Source: Ammoniphilus sp. YIM 78166
GTDB lineage: Bacteria; Bacillota; Bacilli; Aneurinibacillales; RAOX-1
Assembly: GCF_004522215.1 (NCBI RefSeq)
Contig: NZ_SDLR01000002.1
Span: 434,001 to 498,000 of the forward strand
Length of the DNA: 64,000 nucleotides
Direction: 5' to 3'
Positions within the stretch are counted from its first letter, which is position 1. Every line of letters begins with the position of its first letter. The notes beneath the pieces were generated by a model. That model searched no databases. It was not told the DNA's origin and saw nothing but the letters and a program-made list of their open reading frames with translations. A program made the translations under genes and the position numbers. Below, piece after piece: positions 20,277 through 28,898 of this stretch.

Positions 20277-20324
20277 GGAAGAGGCTTTTGTTCTGTGGGC
20301 GACCACAAAACAAAAGCCTTCTTC
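20277..20324 (+). terminator. Large hairpin after deoC
   Basis: GAAGAGGCTTTTGTT pairs with AACAAAAGCCTTCTTC with an inner CTGTGG/CCACA extension. The downstream T-run is poor (CTTCTTCATG), so termination may be incomplete. It faces the minus-strand transporter. Confidence 0.65.
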
Positions 20325-20366
20325 ATGCTTAAGTAGGTGAGGATAGATCAGATCATTCAGGACACT

Positions 20367-21305
20367 TTAGGTATAGGGTTTCTTTTCAGGGATCAAATAT
20401 TCAACAAGCCGAGCGAACAAGTGGGCAAAAGGCAATACGACTAAAGAACATACCACATTAAAAATGGTCTGAGCATGGGCAACTTGTGCCGGAGGATGGG
20501 CCGTGAGTGAAGTAGAAATAAGAGCGAGTAGACTGATAAGCGGAATAAAGGCAACAACACCAGCTACATTCAGGATGATGTGGCTCCAAGCAACACGAAC
20601 GGAAGCGGTATTACCTCCAATTGCCGCGATGAGCGCGGTCATACACGTTCCAATATTGCTCCCTAGGACTATCGCAATCGCCATGGTTAAGGGGATCAGA
20701 TGATCGCCCATGAAGCTCATGGTAATGGCTGTGGTGGCTGAGCTGCTCTGAATCACAGCGCTAATGGCTGTCCCAATTAAAACGCCAACTACACTGTTTT
20801 CTGACCCCCAAACCACAAGCTCCCGGAAAATTCCTGTTTCACGGAAGGGATGAACGATGGTTTGCATGGCATCCATTCCAAGAAAAATACATCCGAATCC
20901 GGCAATGGCAAGGCCAGTGCAACGTAGTATGTGATAAGGAATAAGCCAAAGAAAAGCTCCGAATAGAAAAAGAGGAACGGCATATTGGTATATGTCTAAG
21001 GCGATAATTTGCGTAGTTACAGTGGTCCCGATGTTCGTCCCGAGGATTATGCCAATCGTTTGTGGGAAGGTAAGCAGCCTAGCATTGGTCAAGCCGATGG
21101 TAATCACCGTGACCGCACTACTACTTTGCAAAAGCATCGTGAGGACCGTTCCTGTAAGGAACCCATGCGAAGGTGTTTTGGTAAAACGAGTCAAAATTTC
21201 TTTAAGTTTATGGGCTGCTAGATTATTCAGCCCCAGTTTCATAATCTGCATACCGAATAAGAAGATGGAAATACCGACGGCAAAGGGAATAATGATCTCT
21301 TTCAT
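20367..21305 (-). CDS. Na+/phosphate symporter family protein (YqeW-like)
   Basis: A 312-residue integral membrane protein with the duplicated Na/Pi cotransporter repeat: QSSSAVTVITIGL in the first half and QSSSATTAITMSF in the second, each followed by a GTNIGT or GSNIGT block. The PhoU-like C-terminal domain found in longer NptA forms is absent. In B. subtilis yqeW lies next to mtaB (yqeV); the separation here by NUDIX and deoC is a small rearrangement. It is likely to import phosphate with sodium, but the substrate is inferred from the family. Confidence 0.88.
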   Translation of the reverse strand: MKEIIIPFAVGISIFLFGMQIMKLGLNNLAAHKLKEILTRFTKTPSHGFLTGTVLTMLLQSSSAVTVITIGLTNARLLTFPQTIGIILGTNIGTTVTTQIIALDIYQYAVPLFLFGAFLWLIPYHILRCTGLAIAGFGCIFLGMDAMQTIVHPFRETGIFRELVVWGSENSVVGVLIGTAISAVIQSSSATTAITMSFMGDHLIPLTMAIAIVLGSNIGTCMTALIAAIGGNTASVRVAWSHIILNVAGVVAFIPLISLLALISTSLTAHPPAQVAHAQTIFNVVCSLVVLPFAHLFARLVEYLIPEKKPYT

Positions 21306-21406
21306 TCTTCAGCTCCTATGGTATAGATCTATTCCATGATAATTATAGGTATGATAAAGAATAGACAGGCATGACAAGCAATTTACCTGCAGAAAGGAAA
21401 ACGAAG

Positions 21407-22768
21407 ATGACAGCAAAAGTATTTCTATCCAGCAACAGAAAAAAAAGACTAGAAAAGGGACATCCCTGGATTTTTCAATCTGAAATTGGTTCTATAGAAG
21501 GACAATATGAGCCTGGGGATATTGTAGAGGTGTGTAATCACAAGGGACAATTTCTGGCAAAAGGATATATTAATCCCCAATCGCAAATTATGGTGAGGGT
21601 GTTAACCTATGACTCAGAAGAAAATATTGATCCTTCCTTTTTTAAGACGAGAATCCAAAAGGCGGTTGAGTACCGTCAGCGTTTTTTAACAGATACCCAT
21701 TCATACCGGGCGATCTATGGCGAGGCCGATTTTTTACCAGGGCTTGTTGTAGATAAATTCGAGGATATACTGGTTGTTCAGATTTTATCTCTAGGGATGG
21801 AGCTTCGAAAAGATTGGATCAAAGAAGCTTTACTTGAAACGTTTAATCCTAGGGGGATCTATTTGCGCAACGATGTACCCGTCCGTGAGCTAGAAGGGTT
21901 AGCCCAAGAAAAAGGGTTCTGGCATGGTGAATTCCATACGGAGGTCGAAATTATCGAGAACGGTCTAAAATATATTATTGATGTAAAGGAAGGGCAAAAA
22001 ACAGGATTTTTCTTTGACCAAAGAGAAAATCGCGCCGCCATTGCTCCCTTAATGAAGGGGTGGGGAGGGCGAAGCGGAATTCGGTTGGTTCCTCTCGATC
22101 AAGTGAAAGCGGATAATCCAGACAACCCTAAATTTACGCAACAGGCTACTCAAACCCTAGATCTGCATGGGCAGCCCGAATGGGCCCCGGTTAATAAAAA
22201 TGGAAACATTGTGCAATTTCCTTATTGGGATGGGGCAACGGTATTGGAGTGTTTTGCCCATACTGGCTCATTCACGCTAAATGCTTGCAAGCATGGCGCA
22301 AAAAAAGTAACTTGTTTAGATATTTCAGATCATGCCATTCAAACAGCCAAGAAAAATGTAGAGCTAAATGGCTTCACTGATCGTGTTGATTTCGTTGTTG
22401 CTAATGCATTTGACTATTTGCGGGAGCAAGTGGCCGCGGGACGGACTTGGGACGTGGTAATATTAGATCCTCCAGCGTTCGCAAAGTCAAAAGGGGCCGT
22501 TAAGTCCGCTTGCAGGGGTTATAAGGATATTAATCTGCATGGGCTCAAGCTTGTTAACGAGGGCGGGTTTTTAGTCACGGCTTCCTGTTCGTTTCATATG
22601 TCTCCACAGTTATTCCGCGAGACCCTTGAGGAAGCCGCTCAGGATGCTAAAAAAATTCTCCGAGTCGTTCATTGGAGCGGTGCAGGCATCGATCATCCTG
22701 AAATATTGGGCGTGAATGAGGGTCATTACTTAAAATTTGCTATTTTTGAAGTTCGTTCTCAGCACTAA
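21407..22768 (+). CDS. Class I rRNA large-subunit methyltransferase (RlmI/YwbD family) with an insertion
   Basis: A 453-residue protein with an N-terminal PUA domain (VFLSSNRKKRLEKGHPWIF), a central EEHEE-type domain (TGFFFDQRENR) and a SAM-binding Rossmann domain (ECFAHTGSFTLNACKHGA, LDPPAFAKSK). The family adds a methyl group to a cytosine of 23S rRNA. Relatives are about 395 residues; the excess is a polar insert at about residues 217-270, exactly before the SAM motif. I start it at ATG 21407, 8 nt after AAAGGA; an in-frame ATG at 21371 lacks a site. Confidence 0.9.
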   Translation: MTAKVFLSSNRKKRLEKGHPWIFQSEIGSIEGQYEPGDIVEVCNHKGQFLAKGYINPQSQIMVRVLTYDSEENIDPSFFKTRIQKAVEYRQRFLTDTHSYRAIYGEADFLPGLVVDKFEDILVVQILSLGMELRKDWIKEALLETFNPRGIYLRNDVPVRELEGLAQEKGFWHGEFHTEVEIIENGLKYIIDVKEGQKTGFFFDQRENRAAIAPLMKGWGGRSGIRLVPLDQVKADNPDNPKFTQQATQTLDLHGQPEWAPVNKNGNIVQFPYWDGATVLECFAHTGSFTLNACKHGAKKVTCLDISDHAIQTAKKNVELNGFTDRVDFVVANAFDYLREQVAAGRTWDVVILDPPAFAKSKGAVKSACRGYKDINLHGLKLVNEGGFLVTASCSFHMSPQLFRETLEEAAQDAKKILRVVHWSGAGIDHPEILGVNEGHYLKFAIFEVRSQH

Positions 22769-22821
22769 CTCTTGAATGGGTCTATAGCGGCGGGGGAGAA
22801 TAATAAAGGGGTGAAATGACA

Positions 22822-23283
22822 ATGAATAGAGCAATTAAGACGGCACTATCCGGTATTGTTTTAGCCCAAGGTCTTAAAATTCCCTTTGAATACCTTCAGA
22901 CAGGAAAGTGGAACATCAAGACAGCCGTAACTCCTGGAGGGATGCCAAGTTCTCACTCCGCAGGGGTAAGTTCATTAGCCACTTACATCGGACTCAAGAA
23001 AGGGTTTTGTTCTATCGACTTTTCCATTGCGACATTATTAGGCTTGATTGTAATGTACGATGCCGCAGGGGTGAGATATCATGCGGGACAGACAGCTATC
23101 GCGGTAAACGATTTAAAGGAGTCTGTGGAAAAACTGTCAGAAGCCCATCCTGAAATTGAGCATTATCATGATACAGAGAAAGAACTTAAAGAACGTTTGG
23201 GTCACTTGCCGTCCGAGGTGGCTGCAGGTGCATTGTTTGGATTGGCGGTCGGAGCAGTGAGTTATCTCTTATCAGAAAGGTAA
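22822..23283 (+). CDS. Divergent PAP2-family membrane protein (YuiD-like)
   Basis: A 153-residue membrane protein of the DUF212/divergent PAP2 family. The phosphatase-like motifs are GGMPSSHSAGVSSLATYIG (about residues 38-56) and DAAGVRYHAGQTA (about residues 82-94), and the C-terminus has another membrane helix. It is probably a lipid or polyprenyl phosphate phosphatase, but no member has a firm substrate. ATG 22822 lies 9 nt after AAGGGGTG; ATG 22816 is also in frame but very close to it. Confidence 0.85.
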   Translation: MNRAIKTALSGIVLAQGLKIPFEYLQTGKWNIKTAVTPGGMPSSHSAGVSSLATYIGLKKGFCSIDFSIATLLGLIVMYDAAGVRYHAGQTAIAVNDLKESVEKLSEAHPEIEHYHDTEKELKERLGHLPSEVAAGALFGLAVGAVSYLLSER

Positions 23284-23385
23284 GACAGACAAAACTAGAT
23301 TAGATTCGACAACGCTTTGTGACACCATTCTATAGCTGTTCTATGGTATTGTAATAACAGGACAAGCTATAGAGGGGTGAGTTCG

Positions 23386-23535
23386 TTGTTAGATAAACCA
23401 CAATCTACAAAAATGAGCGAAGTCAAGATAGGCACATACAAAAGAACCCTATTGGATGTACACCAATGGCAAGTCAACAACAAAACGAGAAAAACCCCGA
23501 TTATCAGGTTCTTGAGCTGGCTTTTTGGAAATTAA
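23386..23535 (+). CDS. Hypothetical small basic protein
   Basis: An open frame of 49 residues from TTG 23386 (or 52 from GTG 23377), preceded by GAGGGGTGA and followed directly by a terminator. The product has two basic stretches and a hydrophobic C-terminus (IIRFLSWLFGN), so it may touch the membrane. I recognise no family. The site plus terminator make a real gene plausible; lack of known homology keeps confidence low. Confidence 0.4.
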   Translation: MLDKPQSTKMSEVKIGTYKRTLLDVHQWQVNNKTRKTPIIRFLSWLFGN

Positions 23536-23548
23536 GTAACATAAACAT

Positions 23549-23583
23549 AAAAGGGAAGGACTCTCACTGAGATCCTTCCCTTT
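23549..23583. terminator. Bidirectional terminator
   Basis: AAAGGGAAGGA pairs with TCCTTCCCTTT around a short CTC/GAG inner part, between the small ORF and the converging DUF378 gene. Confidence 0.85.
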
Positions 23584-23593
23584 ATTGCGTGCC

Positions 23594-23791
23594 TTATTTT
23601 TGTACCGCTCGCTCTCTAAAGAGTAAAGACAGGCAATAGATCCCTGCCAAGCCAACCAGTGTGTACACAATACGGCTTACCCAGCTTGACTCGCCGCCAA
23701 ATAAGGCGGCCACTAAATCCCATTGGAATAATCCTACCAGCAGCCAATTCAAGGCTCCAATAATGACTAAGATAAGGGCCACACGATCCAT
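23594..23791 (-). CDS. DUF378 small membrane protein (YuzA-like)
   Basis: A 65-residue protein with two transmembrane segments and the typical DUF378 opening (residues 7-25 include IIGALNWLLVGLF) and a second block (SRIVYTLVGLAGIY). It starts after GGAGGGAAAAAG. The function of the family is unknown. Confidence 0.85.
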   Translation of the reverse strand: MDRVALILVIIGALNWLLVGLFQWDLVAALFGGESSWVSRIVYTLVGLAGIYCLSLLFRERAVQK

Positions 23792-23888
23792 CTTTTTCCC
23801 TCCAATCTTGTTAGTTTAAGTTTATCTTTCCCTCTGCGTCCCATGTCTATGCTGATATACATAATATGGAAAAGTGGAGGTGGTGATC

Positions 23889-24458
23889 GTGCGTGTTGGG
23901 GTGGATATTGATAATGTAATTAATAACCTAAGTCCACTATTGGAGAGAAGTGTAAAGAAGCACTTTGGCAATAAGTGGACGTTGTGGGATATTTACCAAC
24001 GCTATCATTTAAGAGACGCCTTGAGGCTTTCCGTTTGGGAGGAGTTATGGTTTTGGAAGAAGTTCGGATTAGAAATTGCGTTCCATTCTAAGCCTCAGCC
24101 ATATTGTAGGGAGGCCTTGCATTGGCTGAGGAGAAATGGATGCAGGATCTACTTAATAACCGCGCGGCCTATTATCATGAAGCCGATGACATTGGCTTGG
24201 CTAGAGCAGCATGATGTTCCTTATGACAAGGTCATCTTTGGGGCTTCGGAGAAAGGAAAGATTTGCAGGGAGAATGGAATCGCTGTAATGGTAGAGGATT
24301 CTGATAAAAATATCAAAAACTTATTGCAACACGGCGTGACCACGATCGCTATTCCCTATCCCTATAACTCCCACTTCAGAAGCCAGAATCTGTTTTATCT
24401 AGCGGACTGGAGAGCCATTGCCAATCTCATATTGCAGATGAGGTTTAGGGGAGCTTAA
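23889..24458 (+). CDS. HAD-family 5'(3')-deoxyribonucleotidase-like protein (NT5C type)
   Basis: A 189-residue HAD hydrolase. Motif I is VGVDIDNVIN (both Asp present), motif II is YLITARP, and a VEDSDKN block forms motif IV. The NT5C group removes phosphate from nucleoside monophosphates; substrate preference is not evident. The start GTG 23889 lies 7 nt after a near-perfect GGAGGTGGTGAT site; GTG 23874 is upstream of that site and unlikely. Its last 14 nt overlap the 3' end of the convergent LysM gene. Confidence 0.8.
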   Translation: MRVGVDIDNVINNLSPLLERSVKKHFGNKWTLWDIYQRYHLRDALRLSVWEELWFWKKFGLEIAFHSKPQPYCREALHWLRRNGCRIYLITARPIIMKPMTLAWLEQHDVPYDKVIFGASEKGKICRENGIAVMVEDSDKNIKNLLQHGVTTIAIPYPYNSHFRSQNLFYLADWRAIANLILQMRFRGA

Positions 24459-24819
24459 GCGGCTGGCCCGCCTTTATGGAATCTGTTTTCATGTGGTTGA
24501 CCTTCATGATTTCCTTAATCTTTGTTACAGGATTATCCTGTGGATAGAACTGAATGGCTATTTTCCAGAGGGTATCTCCTTCTTTTACTGTATACATGCG
24601 TTGGGCCTGTGCTTTGGTTTCTGTCGTTGTTTGAATGGCAACAGAAAGACCATCTGCGGGTAGATGCTGAACTCTTTTCTTTACGATCCAATGGAAGCTG
24701 CTGAAAATGAGGAAAAGGATCAACAGTAACTTAAGAAGAGTAAGTAAATGCTGCCATTCCGGTTCTGGATCTCCTTTATACACGGTTTTTCCCTTTAACT
24801 TTTTTAAGATCACGGCCAT
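24445..24819 (-). CDS. Membrane-anchored LysM-domain protein
   Basis: A 124-residue protein with a short basic N-terminus, one transmembrane segment (about residues 27-47, LLTLLKLLLILFLIF) and a C-terminal LysM domain (MYTVKEGDTLWKIAIQFYP ... NHMKTDSIKAGQPLKLP) that would bind peptidoglycan from outside. Size and layout resemble the cell-division inhibitor YneA, but no lexA is adjacent, so I do not give that name. The start 24819 follows GAAGGAGGG; the frame upstream is unsupported. Confidence 0.82.
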   Translation of the reverse strand: MAVILKKLKGKTVYKGDPEPEWQHLLTLLKLLLILFLIFSSFHWIVKKRVQHLPADGLSVAIQTTTETKAQAQRMYTVKEGDTLWKIAIQFYPQDNPVTKIKEIMKVNHMKTDSIKAGQPLKLP

Positions 24820-25022
24820 AACTATCCCTCCTTCATTACATTCTATGCAGGCAAAACCAAGAACTTGTCCTATGCACCAAGAAAAGAAGGAGGGATTTAA
24901 CTTAAAGAGGATATGGGGTATAGTGTACATATTAGTAACCATTTGCCTATAAAATTGGTATCATATCGAGAGAGATATCTATTATAAGCTCGGCAGCGAT
25001 GGATAAGGGAGGCTTTGCAAGA

Positions 25023-26093
25023 ATGAATAGTAAAATAAGGTTAGGCATTATTTATGGTGGAAAATCAAGTGAACACGAGGTGTCACTAAGTACCGCAAAG
25101 GCGATAATAAACGCCATCGATCGCAATAGTTATGAAATTATCCCTATATATATCCAGCTTGATGGAATATGGGTGCAAGGCGCAGTATCGGATCGAGATA
25201 TCGCTTCTGTTGAGGAATTAAGGTTCCGTGGAGCCCTCGAAGGTCAGCCCAACGTACTCAGACTCAAGGAAATGGTTGATATTGCTTTTCCCGTTATCCA
25301 TGGGCCGAATGGAGAAGATGGAACACTACAAGGCTTACTTGAAATGGCGGATATACCTTATGTTGGAACAGGTGTACTAGGTTCTGCAGTAGGCATGGAT
25401 AAAGTTGCTATGAAAAACGTCTTTGGTGAATTAGGAATTCCCCAATGCAAGTATCTTTCTTTTTTACGGACACAATTGGAAAACATGGATTCTATTGTCT
25501 CAGACATTGAGAATACTCTTGGTTACCCGTGCTTCGTCAAGCCTGCCAATATGGGTTCGAGCGTGGGGATATCAAAGGCTAAGGACCGCGACTCTTTGAT
25601 TCAGGCCCTAGAGTTGGCTGCCCGTTTTGACCGCAAAATTGTGGTGGAAGAATTCGTTAGCGGGAGAGAGTTGGAAATCGGCGTATTGGGGAATGAGCAT
25701 TTGAAGACATCCGTTGTAGGAGAGATTGTCTCGATTAACGAGTTTTACGACTATGAAGCCAAGTATAAAAACACAGGGACAAAGTTATATATCCCTGCGG
25801 AAATTCCAGATCATGTAAGAATACAGATTGAAGAAATGGGTAAAAAGGCTTTTCATAGCGTAGATGCTTCGGGATTGAGTAGAGTTGATTTCTTTTGGGA
25901 TGAGCGGCAGGATAAGGTGTATATCAATGAAATCAATACGATGCCAGGGTTTACCCCATTTAGTATGTATCCTATGCTGTTTCAGGCAGCAGGAGTTTCA
26001 TACACAGAACTCATCCATCAATTAGTCGAACTAGGGCTAGAACGGTACAATGACCGTCATGCTAATGCGGTTGCCGCGGAGAAGCTGGAGTAA
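25023..26093 (+). CDS. ddl: D-alanine--D-alanine ligase
   Basis: A 356-residue ATP-grasp enzyme making the D-Ala-D-Ala end of peptidoglycan precursors. It has IIYGGKSSEHEVSL (residues 8-21), HGPNGEDGTLQGLLE, the ATP-grasp lysine regions (FVKPANMGSSVGISK, VVEEFVSGRELEIGVL) and the metal-binding EINTMPGFTPFSMYP. I start at ATG 25023, 10 nt after AAGGGAGG; ATG 24999 lies upstream of that site. In most Firmicutes ddl and murF lie in tandem; here murF faces it on the other strand with a shared terminator. Confidence 0.96.
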   Translation: MNSKIRLGIIYGGKSSEHEVSLSTAKAIINAIDRNSYEIIPIYIQLDGIWVQGAVSDRDIASVEELRFRGALEGQPNVLRLKEMVDIAFPVIHGPNGEDGTLQGLLEMADIPYVGTGVLGSAVGMDKVAMKNVFGELGIPQCKYLSFLRTQLENMDSIVSDIENTLGYPCFVKPANMGSSVGISKAKDRDSLIQALELAARFDRKIVVEEFVSGRELEIGVLGNEHLKTSVVGEIVSINEFYDYEAKYKNTGTKLYIPAEIPDHVRIQIEEMGKKAFHSVDASGLSRVDFFWDERQDKVYINEINTMPGFTPFSMYPMLFQAAGVSYTELIHQLVELGLERYNDRHANAVAAEKLE

Positions 26094-26098
26094 GGAAA

Positions 26099-26137
26099 AA
26101 AAGAGAGGGTCCCTTTTTTTAGGGACGCTCTCTTTTT
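26099..26137. terminator. Shared terminator between ddl and murF
   Basis: AAAGAGAGGGTCCC pairs with GGGACGCTCTCTTT around an 8-nt T-rich loop; T-runs on both sides serve both directions. The hairpin includes the murF stop codon and its last few codons. Confidence 0.85.
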
Positions 26138-27504
26138 TGTTTTGCCAGGACATCCTGAATAACCTCCTCCAGCTTCATTCCTCTGGAAGCTTTAAACAAT
26201 ATAGCATATTGAGGGTCCATAAAGCGGTGAAGAAATGCAGCTGCGTCTTTCTTTTCTTCGAAATGCTGTGTAGGGATGGATAATGATTCCCCGATAAAAC
26301 GGGACTTATCTCCTACGGTAACTACATAAGCCACATTCGCCGCATCCAGCGATTGAATAAAATGCCCTACTTCCCGATGATAAGCTGAGCTTTCTGCCCC
26401 CAATTCATACATATCGCCTAAGACAAGCACTTTCTTATGCAGAGGAAGTATTCCAGTAAACGTTTCAATGGAACTCTTCATCGAAGTAGGGCTCGCGTTG
26501 TAGGCATCGTTAATCATCATGGCTGTTTTCGAATCTCTTACCAGCTCAAACCTCATAGGGGATATCGCTAAGGTCGATAGGCTAGTATGAATCTCTTCAA
26601 GGGTATATCCGTAGTGATACGCGATAAAAATGGCTGGGAGGCAATTCGCAACGTTATGTGTGCCAAACATGGGAATAGCCATATTATAGCTTTGGCCTTT
26701 AAGATGGACGATAAAATTCGTTCCTTGCTCGGTTGTACGAAGATCGGTTGCATAGATGTCGGCCTCTTTTTCGATACCGTAAAAAAAGTTTTTTCCTGGG
26801 TTTAGATGACTGACACTCACAACGTACTCATTATCGCCGTTAAGAATGGCAAAACCGGATGGCGACGTATGAGGAAGCAGCTCCCCTTTTGCTCGTGCAA
26901 TGTTTTTCCTAGATCCTAGGTTTTCAATATGGGCATCGGTTACATTCACGATCACACTAACATCAGGTTTACCAATAGAGGCGAGATAGTCAATTTCTCC
27001 AGCGTGATTCATCCCCATTTCCAACACAGCCATTTCGTGCTCATCCGTGATCTGCAAGATCGAGAGGGGAACGCCGAGATGATTATTGAAATTTTTATAG
27101 GTCTTATACACGGACTTTTTATGGGCTAGAATGTGGGAAATCATATCCTTGGTTGTTGTTTTGCCATTGCTTCCCGTAACCGCAATGATGGGGATCGTTA
27201 GCCCAGCTCGGTAAAAGCGAGCCATCTCACCGAAAGCTAGTTGCGTGTCTTTCACAAGAACATAGGCTAAGCCGGAATCTTCTTGTATATATCGCTCATC
27301 AGAAATAAGAATGGCCACTGCCCCATTCGCCTTTGCATCGGCTATAAATAGATGTCCATCACGAGAGCCGCTGGTAATGGCAATAAACATGGCGCCAGGA
27401 AGGATCTGCCTTGTATCAAAGTGAAAGGATGTAATAGGCAGTGAGGGGGAAGAACCTATTAGTTTTCCTCCGGTTGCCCGGCATATGTCTTCAAGAGTAA
27501 GCAT
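26119..27504 (-). CDS. murF: UDP-MurNAc-tripeptide--D-Ala-D-Ala ligase
   Basis: A 461-residue Mur ligase. It has an N-terminal UDP-binding domain, a central ATPase domain (IAVTGSNGKTTTKDMI about residues 105-120, then EMGMNHAGEI) and a C-terminal domain (VLVLGDMYELG). It adds D-Ala-D-Ala, the product of the neighbouring ddl, to the cell-wall precursor. ATG 27504 lies 9 nt after GGAGG; an upstream ATG at 27537 is not supported. Orientation opposite to ddl is unusual. Confidence 0.96.
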   Translation of the reverse strand: MLTLEDICRATGGKLIGSSPSLPITSFHFDTRQILPGAMFIAITSGSRDGHLFIADAKANGAVAILISDERYIQEDSGLAYVLVKDTQLAFGEMARFYRAGLTIPIIAVTGSNGKTTTKDMISHILAHKKSVYKTYKNFNNHLGVPLSILQITDEHEMAVLEMGMNHAGEIDYLASIGKPDVSVIVNVTDAHIENLGSRKNIARAKGELLPHTSPSGFAILNGDNEYVVSVSHLNPGKNFFYGIEKEADIYATDLRTTEQGTNFIVHLKGQSYNMAIPMFGTHNVANCLPAIFIAYHYGYTLEEIHTSLSTLAISPMRFELVRDSKTAMMINDAYNASPTSMKSSIETFTGILPLHKKVLVLGDMYELGAESSAYHREVGHFIQSLDAANVAYVVTVGDKSRFIGESLSIPTQHFEEKKDAAAFLHRFMDPQYAILFKASRGMKLEEVIQDVLAKQKRERP

Positions 27505-27599
27505 GTAAGGGTTCCTCCAATCGGGAAAAAAAATCATTTGTTTTTATGCTAACACTAAGACGAGGATGGGAGCAACCAGCAATGGAAGCAATAGCTCCC

Positions 27600-27629
27600 T
27601 TGACATAATTCTCCAAAAAACGGTACAGT
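27600..27629 (+). promoter_or_regulatory. SigA-type promoter of hinT
   Basis: TTGACA (27600-27605), 18 nt, TACAGT (27624-27629), about 30 nt before the hinT start. Confidence 0.6.
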
Positions 27630-27658
27630 GAATTTATCTAGTATTAGGAGGCATTGAA

Positions 27659-27982
27659 ATGGAAGCAAACTGTTTATTTTGCAAGATTATTGAAAAGCAA
27701 ATCCCTGCTAAGATTGAATATGAAGACGAAAAAGTCATGGTATTTCATGATATCCATCCTAAAGCGCCGGTACACTTGCTGATCATACCTAAGAAGCATA
27801 TTCCAACCATGATGGATGTTGCGGAGGAAGATCTAGAGCTGATTGCTTACATACATAAGATTGCGCAAACCATGTATCATAAGATGGAACTTCAAGGGAT
27901 GCGCTTAATCAACAACTGCGGAGAAAAGGGCGGTCAAGAGATTTTTCATCTCCATTATCACCTCTGGGGCTGGAAAGAATAA
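27659..27982 (+). CDS. hinT: HIT-family nucleotide hydrolase
   Basis: A 107-residue HIT protein with the catalytic triad motif H97-L-H-Y-H-LWG at the C-terminus and the CLFCKIIEKQIPAKIEYED opening of the Hint group. The family hydrolyses adenosine phosphoramidates such as aminoacyl- or lysyl-AMP. It has its own promoter and precedes rpsU. Confidence 0.93.
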   Translation: MEANCLFCKIIEKQIPAKIEYEDEKVMVFHDIHPKAPVHLLIIPKKHIPTMMDVAEEDLELIAYIHKIAQTMYHKMELQGMRLINNCGEKGGQEIFHLHYHLWGWKE

Positions 27983-27998
27983 ATAATATAAGTTCATG

Positions 27999-28028
27999 TT
28001 GACCAGGGTGGCCCAGGTATAATATAAT
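27999..28028 (+). promoter_or_regulatory. SigA promoter of rpsU
   Basis: TTGACC (27999-28004), 18 nt, TATAAT (28023-28028). A second overlapping TATAAT at 28018-28023 is only 13 nt from the -35 box and is probably not used. Confidence 0.7.
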
Positions 28029-28088
28029 ATGCTTTGACAGTCTGAATAAGATTGTTTTTAATGGTTAATGCGGAGGGAGGGAAAAGCA

Positions 28089-28262
28089 ATGTCTGAAGTT
28101 CGCGTACGTAAAAACGAATCTCTTGATGCCGCTCTTCGTCGTTTTAAACGTGAAACAGGTAAGGCCGGTATTCTAGCTGAAGTGAAGAAGCGCAGACACT
28201 ATGAAAAGCCTAGCATTAAGCGCAAGAAGAAGTCTGAAGCTGCTCGCAAGCGCAAGTTCTAA
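28089..28262 (+). CDS. rpsU: 30S ribosomal protein S21
   Basis: A 57-residue basic protein ([20 protein letters not shown]), full S21 length. ATG 28089 follows GGAGGGAGGG. S21 affects initiation on the small subunit. It is followed by yqeY as in other Bacillales. Confidence 0.97.
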   Translation: MSEVRVRKNESLDAALRRFKRETGKAGILAEVKKRRHYEKPSIKRKKKSEAARKRKF

Positions 28263-28294
28263 TTTTTTTAGTTTAAGTAGGATAGGGTGACGAA

Positions 28295-28738
28295 ATGAGT
28301 CTACTTGATAAACTTAACGATGATATGAAGCAAGCCATGAAAGATAAGGATAAGCTCAAACTCTCCGTCATCCGCATGGTGAAATCTTCTGCTAAGAACG
28401 AAGAAATCAACCAAGGTAAAGAGCTGACCGACGATCAGGTGCTAACTTTATTCAATCGTGAGTTGAAACAGAGACGCGATTCCCTCCAAGAATTTGAAAA
28501 TGCTGGCCGAACCGATTTGGCTGAGCAAACTCGCGCTGAAATCGAAGTGTTATTAACATACTTACCTGAGCAATTAGGCGAAGCAGAAGTTCGTCAAATT
28601 GTACAAGAAACGGTAGAACAAGTTGGAGCTACTTCGAAGAAGGACCTTGGAAAGGTTATGGGAGCCATCATGCCTAAAGTTAAAGGCAAAGCCGATGGAA
28701 ACCTCGTGAACAAAATTGTTCAGGAATTGCTTCCTTAG
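28295..28738 (+). CDS. yqeY: GatB/YqeY domain protein
   Basis: A 147-residue protein ([18 protein letters not shown] at the start) of the YqeY family. It shares the tail domain of the GatB subunit of tRNA amidotransferase, a helical domain that can contact tRNA. The exact role is unknown. It forms an operon with rpsU and ends at a terminator. Confidence 0.95.
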   Translation: MSLLDKLNDDMKQAMKDKDKLKLSVIRMVKSSAKNEEINQGKELTDDQVLTLFNRELKQRRDSLQEFENAGRTDLAEQTRAEIEVLLTYLPEQLGEAEVRQIVQETVEQVGATSKKDLGKVMGAIMPKVKGKADGNLVNKIVQELLP

Positions 28739-28747
28739 AACATACAA

Positions 28748-28778
28748 ACACCTTATGCATTTGCATAAGGTGTTTTTG
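28748..28778 (+). terminator. Terminator after yqeY
   Basis: ACACCTTATGC pairs with GCATAAGGTGT around a 4-nt loop and is followed by TTTTGTTTTG. Confidence 0.92.
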
Positions 28779-28789
28779 TTTTGTTCGGA

Positions 28790-28815
28790 TGAAACCTTTT
28801 CCAATTCATCCCGTA
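28790..28815 (+). promoter_or_regulatory. Sigma-W type promoter of the nfeD-floA operon
   Basis: TGAAAC (28790-28795), exactly 16 nt, CGTA (28812-28815): a full match to the sigma-W consensus. The B. subtilis counterpart yqeZ-yqfA-yqfB is a known sigma-W operon, which supports the call. Confidence 0.8.
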
Positions 28816-28898
28816 TGAAGTAATAGTCTGGAGGGGAAAAGGGAAAAAATAAAGGTGCTAGCACGGCATGTATATAGAGTAGAAGGGAGGGTTGGTCA

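Noticed and set aside
24445..24819. YneA cell-division inhibitor
   Set aside because: Layout (one membrane helix plus LysM) fits, but there is no adjacent lexA and no visible LexA box, so the specific name is not supported.
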